The notes beneath the pieces are model-generated. The model was not told the origin of the DNA. It saw only the letters and a list, made by a program, of their open reading frames with translations, and ran no database searches. Positions 15,707-24,390 of a DNA stretch of 40,243 nucleotides are shown in pieces. The translations under genes were made by a program, and so were the position numbers. This stretch comes from Streptomyces sp. BV286 (GTDB lineage: Bacteria; Actinomycetota; Actinomycetes; Streptomycetales; Streptomycetaceae): assembly GCF_019090165.1 (NCBI RefSeq), contig NZ_JAHRIB010000175.1, positions 1 to 40,243 on the forward strand. The letters are read 5' to 3'. Position 1 is the stretch's first letter; each line of letters begins with the position of its first letter.

Positions 15707-16621
15707 TCAGCCCTTGATCGCGCCCTGCATGATCCCGCCCACGATCTGCTTGCCGAACAGCAGGAAGGCGATGAGCAGGGGCAGGGTGCCGAGGAGCGCG
15801 CCCGCCATGATCACCGCCTGGTCGGGAACGTAGCCGGTGCCGAGCGAGTTGAGGGCGACCTGCACCGTGGGGTTCTGCTGGTTGAGCGCGATGATCGGCC
15901 ACAGGAAGTCGTTCCAGGCCATCACGAACGTCAGCAGCCCGAGCACGGCCATCGCCGGCCGCGCCGCGGGGAAGACGACGTGCCACACGATGCGCAGACT
16001 GCTCGCGCCGTCGACCCGCGCCGCCTCGATCAGCTCGCTGGGCAGCGCCTGCACCAGGTACTGCCGCATGAAGAACGTGCCGAAGGCGCTGACCAGGGTG
16101 GGCAGGATGACCGTCTGCAGCTGGTTGGACCAGCCCAGCTCGCTCATCCACAGGTACAGCGGCACGACCGCCAGCTGCGGCGGGATCATCATCGTGCCGA
16201 TGGTCAGCAGCAGCAGGACGTTCGAGAACTTGAACCGCAGCTTGGCGAAGGCGAACCCGGCGAGCGTGGAGAACAGGACCGTGCCGACGGTGATGGTCGT
16301 GGCGACGATCGTGCTGTTGAGCATCGCGGTGCCGAGTCCGCCCTGCTCCCACGCCGCCTCCAGGTTCTTGAAGAGGTTCCCGCCGATCCACAGCGGCGGG
16401 GGCGTCTCGGCGAGCCGCTGGTTGGTGCGCGAGGCCGCGACCACCGTCCACAGCAGCGGCGCCAGCGAGACGAGCGCGAAGACCGCCAGGACGACATACG
16501 TGACGGGCCCCGCGTGCAGTTGCTTGCCCGCGCCGAGAAACCGGCGGCGCCCGGGGCCGGCCCTGTTCTCCTTCTCCGCCGCATCCATCACCTGAGGGGG
16601 TGTCAGTTCACGTGTGGTCAT
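15707..16621 (-). CDS. cebG: Cellobiose/cellotriose ABC transporter permease CebG
   Basis: A 304-residue carbohydrate ABC transporter inner-membrane protein (MalG type). About six transmembrane segments are visible, starting around residue 40. The EAA loop that docks the ATPase reads IEAARVDGASSLRIVWHVV. ATG 16621 overlaps the cebF stop by 4 nt (ATGA). No ATPase gene is in the cluster; in Streptomyces the shared MsiK ATPase, encoded elsewhere, powers this transporter. The assignment rests on family plus the diagnostic order cebR-cebE-cebF-cebG-bglC and the CebR boxes. Confidence 0.92.
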   Translation of the reverse strand: MTTRELTPPQVMDAAEKENRAGPGRRRFLGAGKQLHAGPVTYVVLAVFALVSLAPLLWTVVAASRTNQRLAETPPPLWIGGNLFKNLEAAWEQGGLGTAMLNSTIVATTITVGTVLFSTLAGFAFAKLRFKFSNVLLLLTIGTMMIPPQLAVVPLYLWMSELGWSNQLQTVILPTLVSAFGTFFMRQYLVQALPSELIEAARVDGASSLRIVWHVVFPAARPAMAVLGLLTFVMAWNDFLWPIIALNQQNPTVQVALNSLGTGYVPDQAVIMAGALLGTLPLLIAFLLFGKQIVGGIMQGAIKG

Positions 16622-17646
16622 TGTGACTTCCTCAGCCGTCGGGTGATCAGCAGGTTGACCGCGGCGACGATCAGCAGGATCAGGAACATCGTCCAGGCGA
16701 TGGCGGACGCCTTGCCGAGGTTGCCGATGATCCAGCCCTGGTCGTACATGTAGAGACCGAGCGTCTGGTACTGGTGCTCGGAGCCGCCCTTGGAGCCGCT
16801 GGCCCCGCCGAACAGCAGCGGTTCACCGAAGAGCTGCGTCGCGCCGATGGTGGAGACGACCACCGTGAACAGGATCGTCGGCCGCAGCATCGGGATCGTC
16901 ACATGGCGGAACTGCTGCCAGCGGCCCGCGCCGTCCAGGGCCGCCGACTCGTACAGGTCGGCGGGGATGGCCTGCATCGCCGCGAGGTAGATCAGGGCGT
17001 TGTAGCCGGTCCACCGCCAGATCACGATGGAGGAGACGGCGAACTGCGAACCCCAGGTGGACTCACGCCAGTTGACCGGGTCGACCCCGACGAAGTCCAG
17101 CAGCCAGTTGATCATGCCGCCGTCCCACGAGTACAGCAGCACGAACACCAGGGTCGCCGCCGCCACCGAGGTGGCGTACGGGGTGAGCATCACGACCCGC
17201 CACACGGTCGAGCCGCGCAGCTTGTAGTTGAGCAGGTGGGCGATGCCGAGCGCCATGATCAGCTGCGGCACGGTCGAGATGACACCGATGGTGAAGGTGT
17301 TCTTCAGCGCGGTCCAGAAGAAGTCCGAGGAGATCAGGTTCCGGTAGTTGTCCAGGCCCACCCAGGTCTGCTGGTCCAGGTTGGACAGCTGCACGTTGTG
17401 CAGCGAGTACCAGGCCGTGTAGAGCAGCGGGATCAGCCCGAAGGCGCCGAAGAAGATGAAGAAGGGGGCGATGAACGCGTACGGCGACGCCTTCATGTCC
17501 CAGCGGTACAGCCGGCTGCGCCAGGAGTCGGGGCCCCGGGGCGGTGTACCGCGACCTTGAGCACGGCGCGCCGCGCCCGGCTGGTCACCGGGCGCGGCGT
17601 CGGCGCTCGACGCGGATCGCGCGAGAGCCTGCTTGGAGCTGGTCAC
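16618..17646 (-). CDS. cebF: Cellobiose/cellotriose ABC transporter permease CebF
   Basis: A 342-residue permease of the MalF type without the extra periplasmic domain. An N-terminal cytoplasmic tail of about 50 residues precedes six transmembrane segments. The EAA loop is YESAALDGAGRWQQFRHV. It pairs with CebG to form the membrane channel that takes sugar from CebE. Start GTG 17646 overlaps the cebE stop by 4 nt (GTGA), so translation is coupled. Confidence 0.92.
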   Translation of the reverse strand: MTSSKQALARSASSADAAPGDQPGAARRAQGRGTPPRGPDSWRSRLYRWDMKASPYAFIAPFFIFFGAFGLIPLLYTAWYSLHNVQLSNLDQQTWVGLDNYRNLISSDFFWTALKNTFTIGVISTVPQLIMALGIAHLLNYKLRGSTVWRVVMLTPYATSVAAATLVFVLLYSWDGGMINWLLDFVGVDPVNWRESTWGSQFAVSSIVIWRWTGYNALIYLAAMQAIPADLYESAALDGAGRWQQFRHVTIPMLRPTILFTVVVSTIGATQLFGEPLLFGGASGSKGGSEHQYQTLGLYMYDQGWIIGNLGKASAIAWTMFLILLIVAAVNLLITRRLRKSQ

Positions 17647-18968
17647 TGGCCGAGCACGTCCTTGATCTCCTTGGTGGCCGCGTCCCAGCCCTGGGCCGGG
17701 GACTTGCCCTTCTGCTCGACCTGAAGGATGCCGATGTCAGTGATGGCGGTACCGATCGGCTGGTCCTTGACGCCGAAGATCTGCGTCGGGATGGTCTTCG
17801 CCGAGTCGGAGAAGATCTGCGTGATCGGCGCGTTCGAGAAGAACGCCGTCGTGGCGGCCTGCGGCTTCAGGCTCGGGTACGCCGCCGGGATCGACGGGAA
17901 GCTCGCCTGCTTGGCGAAGACCTTCGCCTGCTGCTCGGGGGCGGTCAGCCACTTCGCGAGGGCGATGGCCTCCTTCTGGTGCTTGCCCGCCGTGGGAACG
18001 CCGACGAACGCGCCGCCCCAGTTGGCCGCGGTGGGCGCCGCGGCGATGTCCCACTTGCCCTTGCCGGCGTCACCGGACTTCTCCTGGATGTAGCCGATCA
18101 TCCAGGCGGGGCAGGCCACGGTCGCGAACTTGGCGTTGGCGAAGGCCTGGTCCCACGGCTTGTCGAACTGCTTCAGCTTCGCCGACATGTCACTGGTGGC
18201 CACCTCCATCGAGGCGTCCCAGGCCGTCTTCACTCCCGAGGACTTGTCCCAGATGACGTTGGCGTCCTTGTCGTAGTAGCGCTCGGGCTCCCCACCGAGT
18301 GCCGCGTTGTAGACCGAGGAGGCGGAGTCCACGAACTTGGTGCCCTTGGGCGCCTTCTTCATGTAGTCCTTGCCGACGTCCACGTACTTGGACCAGTCGC
18401 CCTTCCACTGCTCGGCGAGCTTGGTGCGGTCCGTCTCGAGGCCCGCCGCCTTGAAGAGGTCCTTGCGGTAGCAGACCGCCATCGGGCCGATGTCGGTGCC
18501 GAGGCCGATGGTCTTGCCGTCCTTGGTGGTGGCCTGGGCGGTCTTCCAGTCCAGCCACTGGGACTTGTCGACCTCCTTGCCGAGGTCGACGAACTTGTCC
18601 GCCTGCGTCTGCACCGCCTCGGCGATGTTGCCGATCTCGATGGCCTGGAGGTCGTCGGTCCCGGAGCCGGCCTGCAGACGGGTGAGGGTCTTCGGCCAGT
18701 ACACGTCGGTACGGGTGGTGACGTTCTCCTTGATGGTGATGTCGGGGTTCTGCTTCATGTACTCGTCGTAGAGGCCGGCCTGCTTGTAGCCGAAGACACC
18801 GAAGGTGCCGACGGTCAGCGTGGTCTTGCCGCCGCCGCTGGTACCGCCGTCCGAGTTCGACGAGCCGTCGTCCCCGTCGTCGGCGCAGCCGGCCAGCAGC
18901 CCCGTCGTAAGTGCGGCGGCGGCCGCGAGGGCCACCAGCCTGCGGGACCCGCGGGTACTCGTGCGCAT
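17643..18968 (-). CDS. cebE: Cello-oligosaccharide-binding lipoprotein CebE
   Basis: A 441-residue solute-binding lipoprotein. The signal peptide ends in a lipobox LLAGC with lipidated Cys28, followed by an Asp/Gly/Ser-rich tether. The mature part is a family 1 extracellular solute-binding protein. In studied Streptomyces, CebE binds cellobiose and cellotriose; in plant pathogens the same system triggers thaxtomin synthesis. ATG 18968 has AGGAGG 6 nt upstream. It is the first gene of cebEFG, with the CebR operator 116 nt before the start. Confidence 0.95.
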   Translation of the reverse strand: MRTSTRGSRRLVALAAAAALTTGLLAGCADDGDDGSSNSDGGTSGGGKTTLTVGTFGVFGYKQAGLYDEYMKQNPDITIKENVTTRTDVYWPKTLTRLQAGSGTDDLQAIEIGNIAEAVQTQADKFVDLGKEVDKSQWLDWKTAQATTKDGKTIGLGTDIGPMAVCYRKDLFKAAGLETDRTKLAEQWKGDWSKYVDVGKDYMKKAPKGTKFVDSASSVYNAALGGEPERYYDKDANVIWDKSSGVKTAWDASMEVATSDMSAKLKQFDKPWDQAFANAKFATVACPAWMIGYIQEKSGDAGKGKWDIAAAPTAANWGGAFVGVPTAGKHQKEAIALAKWLTAPEQQAKVFAKQASFPSIPAAYPSLKPQAATTAFFSNAPITQIFSDSAKTIPTQIFGVKDQPIGTAITDIGILQVEQKGKSPAQGWDAATKEIKDVLGQ

Positions 18969-19418
18969 TGCGTCCTCCTGTTGCCTGACGTGCCGACCCC
19001 CCGGCCAACTGCATTGTTGGGCCCGTGTGTTCACGCTGCGGCTCGGGCGGGGAACGTGCGGGATGTGTATGTGTCAGGTACTGTGGGAGCGCTCCCACAG
19101 GTGATGTGTTGAAGGTTCGTCGCTCGGCGCGGGGGTGTCAAGGGAGAGGACATAGAGATATGTCTTCAGTTATCGGGCTGTTAGCTAACGGCGGTTGGGT
19201 TCGGGAGAGTAGGTCTCCGACGGTTTCGGAAAGGCTTCGGGACGGCTCCGGATCGGCCTCGGAGTGCTTCGCCCCGGACTCGCCGAGGAGCCCCGGGCGG
19301 GGCGCCGGGCGGGTACGGCCGGGGCGCGGAGGACCCGTCTCCGGGAGCCCGGCCCCGATCACGACTGTTACATTCCAGGCCAAGCGCGGTGCGAGCCGTG
19401 TCGGACGGGAGGCGGACC
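18969..19418. other. cebE-cebR divergent regulatory region (450 nt)
   Basis: This non-coding gap separates divergent cebE and cebR. It holds the CebR operator at 19084-19097 near the cebE side. On the cebR side there is a small palindrome GTTAGCTAAC (19179-19188) and GC-rich sequence with no clear consensus promoter. I saw no small gene with a convincing ribosome site. Confidence 0.7.
19084..19097. promoter_or_regulatory. CebR operator controlling cebEFG
   Basis: TGGGAGCGCTCCCA is a perfect match to the 14-nt CebR box. It extends to a perfect 20-nt palindrome, CTGTGGGAGCGCTCCCACAG (19081-19100). Cellobiose or cellotriose releases CebR in the studied Streptomyces. Confidence 0.95.
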
Positions 19419-20474
19419 ATGGCAGTCCACGGAGCGCGGAGCCGGAGCGGCGGGCGGCCGACCCTCGAGGAGGTCGCCGCGCGCGCCGGGGTGGGCCGCG
19501 GCACGGTCTCCCGTGTGATCAACGGCTCTCCGCGGGTCAGCGACGCCACCCGGGCGGCCGTCGAGGCGGCGGTCGCGGAGCTCGGTTACGTGCCGAACAC
19601 GGCCGCCCGCGCGCTCGCCGCCAACCGCACCGACGCGATCGCCCTGGTCGTTCCCGAGCCCGAGACGCGCTTCTTCGCCGAGCCGTACTTCTCCGACATG
19701 CTGCGGGGCGTGGGCGCGGCCCTCTCCGACACCGAGCTGCAGCTGCTGCTGATCTTCGCCGGCAGTGACCGGGAGCGGCGGCGGCTGGCCCAGTACCTGG
19801 CGGCGCACCGCGTGGACGGGGTCCTGCTGGTCTCGGTCCACGCGGACGACCCGCTGCCCGATCTGCTGGCCCAGCTGGAGATCCCGGCGGTGATCAGTGG
19901 TCGCAGGTCGGCGGACGAGACGCTGCCGTCCGTGGACTCGGACAACTTCGGCGGCGGCCGTTTCGCCGTGGAACACCTCATCGCCCAGGGCCGCCGCACC
20001 ATAGCCCATCTCGCCGGACGCCTCGACGTGTTCGGCGCCCAGCGCCGCGTGGACGGCTACCGCGCGGCCCTGCGCGACGCGGGCCACGAGGTCGACGAAC
20101 GGCTGATCGTCCCCGGGGACTTCACGGAGGAGGGCGGCCGTCGCGCGATGAAGGAGCTGCTCGCCGTCTGCCCGACCCTCGACGCGGTCTTCGCCGGGTC
20201 GGACGTCATGGCGGCCGGCGCCCGGCAGGTCCTGCGGGAGGAGGGCCGCCGTATACCCGAGGACGTGGCCCTCGTCGGCTACGACGACTCGGCGATCGCC
20301 CGCCACATGGACCCGCCCCTGACGAGCGTGCGCCAGCCGATAGAGGACATGGGCCGCGCGATGCTCGACCTGCTGATCGACGAGATCGCGGACCGCCGCC
20401 CGGCGGTCTCCCGGGGCCTGGAGCGGCGCCAGCTGGTACTTCCCACGGAGCTGGTGGCACGCCGCTCGTCGTAG
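19419..20474 (+). CDS. cebR: LacI-family repressor CebR
   Basis: A 351-residue LacI/GalR repressor. The N-terminal HTH reads PTLEEVAARAGVGRGTVSRV, followed by the hinge NTAARALAANRTDAIALV and a periplasmic-binding-protein-like effector domain to the end. It senses cello-oligosaccharides and controls cebEFG and bglC. ATG 19419 is chosen because GGGAGG precedes it by 5 nt; the in-frame start at 19389 lacks such a site. No clear CebR box lies directly in front of cebR, so autoregulation would have to act from the shared operator 322 nt away. Confidence 0.95.
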   Translation: MAVHGARSRSGGRPTLEEVAARAGVGRGTVSRVINGSPRVSDATRAAVEAAVAELGYVPNTAARALAANRTDAIALVVPEPETRFFAEPYFSDMLRGVGAALSDTELQLLLIFAGSDRERRRLAQYLAAHRVDGVLLVSVHADDPLPDLLAQLEIPAVISGRRSADETLPSVDSDNFGGGRFAVEHLIAQGRRTIAHLAGRLDVFGAQRRVDGYRAALRDAGHEVDERLIVPGDFTEEGGRRAMKELLAVCPTLDAVFAGSDVMAAGARQVLREEGRRIPEDVALVGYDDSAIARHMDPPLTSVRQPIEDMGRAMLDLLIDEIADRRPAVSRGLERRQLVLPTELVARRSS

Positions 20475-20664
20475 GGCGGGCGGTGGCAACCGGGCGGGCG
20501 GCGGACGAGGCCCGGCCGTCGGGCGGTACGGCGCCGCCGGGCGGGCGCCGGTCGGCGGGCTACGGCGGCACGGGCGGGGCTGTCGTCATCGCGGCAGGGA
20601 CGGGCGGGGACAGAGCAGGGACAGGGCAGGGGTCGCGCTGTCAGTCGCGCTGTCAGTTGCGCTG

Positions 20665-21360
20665 TCATCGGGTCAGGGACCACACCGCCCAGGCGACGAG
20701 GACCGCGCCGACGACGACCAGCGCGGCGGACACCGGTCGCGGCAGGCGAGCCCGGGCCCGAGTCGGTGAGGGGGGCGGGCCCGACGGCCTGTCGGCCGCT
20801 CGGTAGGCCGTCCCGGGCTGCGCGTAGGGAGCCACGTTGGGGGCCTGGCCGTCCCAGCCTCCGCCGGCGAGTCCCCGTTCGAGGAGACCCGTGGCATACC
20901 GCCGCCACCGCGCTCCCGCCGCGTCCGTGAACTCCACGACCCCGAGCGCCGGGTTGTGCACCACGTCGCTCACGGGCAGTACGGCACCGGCCCCCTGCCC
21001 GGCGTGCAGAAGACCGCCCGCGAGGCCCGTCGGAAGCGGCAGGCCGTCGTAGCGCGGGGCGACCTCCCTGATGGGCTGGTCGCTGCCGTTGGTCACCTGC
21101 AGTTCCCATCCGGCCCACTGCTCGGCCAGCGGCGACCGCCGGCTTCTCATCATGACCTGGACCAGGGACGCCTGGGCCACCTCCGCCCGGTGCGAGGCCT
21201 CCCGCACGAGTCGGCTCTCGCGCTCCGCGACCGCCCGTTCCAGCGACGCCACCCGGGCCGCCTCCCGGACGGAATGCCGGTGTCCGGCGTAACTCGTCAC
21301 CACCCCGGCCACACCCACCACGGCCCCGACGACCGCCACGACTGCCTCAAGCATGGTCAT
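20665..21360 (-). CDS. Hypothetical membrane protein with N- and C-terminal membrane segments
   Basis: A 231-residue protein of unknown function. A hydrophobic segment at about 4-25 precedes a charged helix likely to form a coiled coil (about 27-65, REAARVASLERAVAERES). A beta-rich middle part (about 78-165, WAGWELQVTNGSDQPIREV) resembles small surface domains. A Pro-rich stretch and a final hydrophobic segment (about 205-228) complete it. Start ATG 21360 is one of two close ATGs, with no strong ribosome site. It stands alone between cebR and tRNA-His. Confidence 0.7.
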   Translation of the reverse strand: MTMLEAVVAVVGAVVGVAGVVTSYAGHRHSVREAARVASLERAVAERESRLVREASHRAEVAQASLVQVMMRSRRSPLAEQWAGWELQVTNGSDQPIREVAPRYDGLPLPTGLAGGLLHAGQGAGAVLPVSDVVHNPALGVVEFTDAAGARWRRYATGLLERGLAGGGWDGQAPNVAPYAQPGTAYRAADRPSGPPPSPTRARARLPRPVSAALVVVGAVLVAWAVWSLTR

Positions 21361-21522
21361 CACTCTGGCGGGGTGCGGGAGGGCAGTCCAGTACACCGGT
21401 CGATCCGAGCAGGCCGTGCGGGGGAGCGGGGCCTGTCGTACGGGACGCGGGCACACGGTCCGCCGCTCCGGAAAGCACTCGAGGGCCGACCCGCTCTCGC
21501 GGATCGGCCCTCGAACCATCAG

Positions 21523-21596
21523 GGTGAGTGACGGGACTTGAACCCGCGACTTCCTGGACCACAACCAGGTGCTCTACCAGCTGAGCTACACCCACC
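21523..21596 (-). tRNA. tRNA-His (GTG anticodon)
   Basis: On the minus strand the sequence folds as a complete cloverleaf. The acceptor stem is 8 bp, including the extra 5' G (G-1) opposite C73 that is diagnostic for tRNA-His. The anticodon stem CCTGG/CCAGG carries loop TTGTGGT with anticodon GTG, and the T arm is GCGGG-TTCGAGT-CCCGT. CCA is not encoded. It lies 106 nt downstream of orn on the same strand. Confidence 0.97.
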
Positions 21597-21702
21597 ATGA
21601 CCGGCAATTCCTCTGGTGATTCACCATGAGTGGTTCACCGACCGGCCGAGAAAAAGTGTACAGGGTCTCAAGGGGTGCTCGCGCCCGAGTTCCTGGAGGG
21701 GG

Positions 21703-22305
<603 letters not shown>

Positions 22306-22383
22306 GGGGTCACCCTACGGCCCGCTTCCCCGCCCGGGCAGGCCCGGGACCTCGGCAGTCGTGGTCTCGGGCCGCACACGGCG

Positions 22384-22415
22384 CCGGCCCCGGACCGCAG
22401 AGGGTCCGGGGCCGG
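22384..22415 (-). terminator. adpA terminator hairpin
   Basis: CCGGCCCCGGACC (22384-22396) pairs perfectly with 22403-22415 around a 6-nt loop. It is placed 21 nt after the adpA stop on the minus strand and separates adpA from orn. Confidence 0.85.
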
Positions 22416-22435
22416 TACACAACGCCACCACGTGG

Positions 22436-23668
22436 CTACGGCGCGCTTCGCTGTCCCGGCAGACTGTGCCGCCCGGCCGCGTACAGCTCCGCCCCGGCCC
22501 GCCCCGTCTCCGTGGAGAAGGACGACGTCGCCGGGCCGACCGCGTGGGCGGCCGCCGTACGACGGGTCTGGAACGGGACGGGTGCCTCGTGCTGCGGCAC
22601 CGGCGGCGGCGGTGGCGCGGAGCCGTCCGGATCCGTCTGCTTCTCACCCTGCGGGCGGCGCGCCCGGTACGCGGCGCGGTACGCCGCGGGTGAGGAGCCG
22701 AGCTGGCGGCGGAAGTGCCCGCGCAGCGCGACCGGCGAACGGAATCCGCAGCGTCCGGCGACCTCGTCCACGGAGTAGTCGGACGTCTCCAGGAGCCGCT
22801 GCGCCTGGAGCACCCGCTGGGTGATCAGCCACTGCAGGGGAGCGCTCCCGGTGAGCGAGCGGAACCGGCGGTCGAACGTACGCCTGCTCATGTACGCGCG
22901 TGCCGCCAGCGTCTCCACGTCGAACTGCTCGTGGAGGTGCTCCAGGGCCCAGGCGACGACCTCCGCGAGCGGGTCGGCGCCGATCTCCTCCGGTAAAGAC
23001 CGGTCGAGATAGCGCTCCTGGCCGCCACTGCGCCGGGGTGGCACCACCAGACGGCGGGCCAGTGCTCCGGCGGCCTCGTTGCCGTGGTCCGTCCGCACTA
23101 TGTGCAGACAGAGGTCGATCCCGGCCGCCGTGCCCGCCGACGTCAGTACGTCGCCGTCGTCCACGAACAGCTCACGGGGATCGACGTGCACCGACGGATA
23201 GCGCTTGGCCAGCGTCGGTGCGTACATCCAGTGTGTCGTCGCCGGACGGCCGTCCAGCAGTCCGGCCGCCGCCAGGACGAAGGCGCCGGTGCACAGCCCG
23301 ACTATGCGGGCGCCCTCCTCATGTGCCCGGCGCAGTGCGTCGAGCGCCTCCTCCGGTGGCGGTGAGGTGATCGACCGCCAGGCCGGCACGACGACGGTGC
23401 CCGCCCTGGAGATCGCCTCCAGCCCGTTGGGCGCGGTGAGTTCCAGGCCTCCTGTGGTCCGCAGTGGGCCATCCTCACCGGCACACACCAGTAGTCGGTA
23501 CCGCGGCACGCCGGCGTCCTGGCGGTCAATCCCGAACACCGACAGCGGTATCGAACTCTCGAAGATGGGGCCGCCGCTGAACAGCAGCACCGCGACGATC
23601 TCCTTGCGGCGTCGCCCGGAAAGCTTCCGGGCCGCGGCTTCCGGCGCGGCAGTGGAGTCGTGGCTCAT
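22436..23668 (-). CDS. adpA: AdpA, AraC/XylS-family master regulator of development
   Basis: A 410-residue regulator, close to the 398-405 residues of known AdpA proteins. An N-terminal DJ-1/PfpI-like dimerisation domain (about 24-205) contains GLCTGAFVLAAAGLL. An AraC-type double HTH (about 232-335) contains AARAYMSRRTFDRRFRSLTG and VDEVAGRCGFRSPVALRGHF. A Pro-rich tail ends the protein. AdpA controls hundreds of genes for morphogenesis and secondary metabolism. Codon 225 (22994-22996), between the two domains, is TTA, so full translation needs the bldA tRNA. ATG 23668 follows a GAGGGGGG ribosome site. The cebR-orn-adpA neighbourhood confirms the call. Confidence 0.97.
   Translation of the reverse strand: MSHDSTAAPEAAARKLSGRRRKEIVAVLLFSGGPIFESSIPLSVFGIDRQDAGVPRYRLLVCAGEDGPLRTTGGLELTAPNGLEAISRAGTVVVPAWRSITSPPPEEALDALRRAHEEGARIVGLCTGAFVLAAAGLLDGRPATTHWMYAPTLAKRYPSVHVDPRELFVDDGDVLTSAGTAAGIDLCLHIVRTDHGNEAAGALARRLVVPPRRSGGQERYLDRSLPEEIGADPLAEVVAWALEHLHEQFDVETLAARAYMSRRTFDRRFRSLTGSAPLQWLITQRVLQAQRLLETSDYSVDEVAGRCGFRSPVALRGHFRRQLGSSPAAYRAAYRARRPQGEKQTDPDGSAPPPPPVPQHEAPVPFQTRRTAAAHAVGPATSSFSTETGRAGAELYAAGRHSLPGQRSAP
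22994..22996 (-). promoter_or_regulatory. TTA leucine codon in adpA (bldA-dependent)
   Basis: Codon 225 of adpA is TTA, inside RSLPEE in the linker between the DJ-1-like and HTH domains. This is where adpA of S. coelicolor and relatives carries its conserved TTA, the basis of developmental control by the bldA leucyl-tRNA. Confidence 0.95.
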
Positions 23669-24054
23669 ACTGCTAAGCCCCCCTCGGTGGTCGCGGCTCC
23701 CTCTACCTTTCGGGTCTGTCGCTCCAACACGTTTCCCCTCGGTCCTGCACGAGTCCCCCGCCGTAAGACGTCAAGATCGAATCTACTGTGTCGCATGGTG
23801 CCGAGGTGGCCAGTTCAGCACTCGGCAGATTGTCGACATGGCAACTTGGCGTGAAGCATTCGATCACGAAGCGTTGCACTCGTGGGCCGCACAGGGAAGT
23901 GCGCCTCGTCCCCGTGGCCGGTCCCCATAGGGTGCGGGCACCTTACTGGACCCTTTCGGTGCAGGTCGAACGAGGGTTGGGGGCCCGTTCGGCCAAGGGA
24001 TGCGCGGTGTGCAGAAGTTGGCTGAAAACCAACGGGCCCGTGCGTACAAACCGG
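23669..24054 (-). other. adpA upstream region (386 nt)
   Basis: This non-coding region precedes adpA. A possible -10 (TAGATT on the minus strand, 23780-23785) would give a leader of about 105 nt. AdpA-like sites lie at 23807-23816 (TGGCCAGTTC, full match to TGGCSNGWWY) and 23847-23856 (9 of 10). A sequence resembling one half of a gamma-butyrolactone-receptor box lies at 24046-24056. Long structured adpA leaders are known RNase III targets in S. coelicolor. I found no small gene here that I would defend. Confidence 0.6.
23807..23816 (+). promoter_or_regulatory. Candidate AdpA autoregulatory site
   Basis: TGGCCAGTTC fits the AdpA consensus TGGCSNGWWY at all positions. It is 139 nt before the adpA start and just upstream of the putative -10, where bound AdpA would cover the -35 region. 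A 10-nt degenerate site is short, so chance is possible. Confidence 0.5.
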
Positions 24055-24390
24055 TCAGTCGACCGGACCGCTTCCGCCCGCGTGCCGGCCCCCGCGACGG
24101 GCGCCCGCGCCGACCTTCTCGTGCCGCACATGATGGGGTGTCTGCTCCTCGGTGCGCAGCCGCACCGCGCCGCGCTCGGACCGGCGCAGCAGGACCCGGC
24201 AGGCCCCGGTCACCGCGGCGAGGCCGAGGGCCGTACCGGCCGCGCCCGCCAGTGAGGTCCCGTAGCCGACGAGGACCACCGGGACGAGGACGCAGCTGAA
24301 CGCCGCCCAGCGGACCACGTCGCTCACCGTGTCCTGGGCTGCGGGCGTCCCGGAGGGCGGGCGGGGCGCGGTCGAGGGTCGTCCGGACAC
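24055..24390 (-). CDS. Small hypothetical membrane protein
   Basis: A 111-residue protein with two predicted membrane segments (about 26-42 and 45-65, SCVLVPVVLVGYGTSLAGAA and onward). A basic, His/Gly-rich cytoplasmic tail contains HHVRHEKVGAGARRGGRH. GTG 24390 has AGGGAG 8 nt upstream. The function is unknown. It is on the same strand as adpA and 386 nt upstream of it. Confidence 0.65.
   Translation of the reverse strand: MSGRPSTAPRPPSGTPAAQDTVSDVVRWAAFSCVLVPVVLVGYGTSLAGAAGTALGLAAVTGACRVLLRRSERGAVRLRTEEQTPHHVRHEKVGAGARRGGRHAGGSGPVD

Noticed and set aside
19081..19100. Reading the cebE-upstream palindrome as a terminator
   Set aside because: It has no loop, lies in a divergent promoter region and is an exact CebR box.
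17544..19112. A 522-codon open frame opposite cebE
   Set aside because: It is antisense to a lipoprotein gene with a good ribosome site and lipobox. It is a GC artefact.
21347..21607. A short protein-coding frame through the tRNA-His locus
   Set aside because: The region folds as a complete tRNA-His with G-1. The frame is chance.
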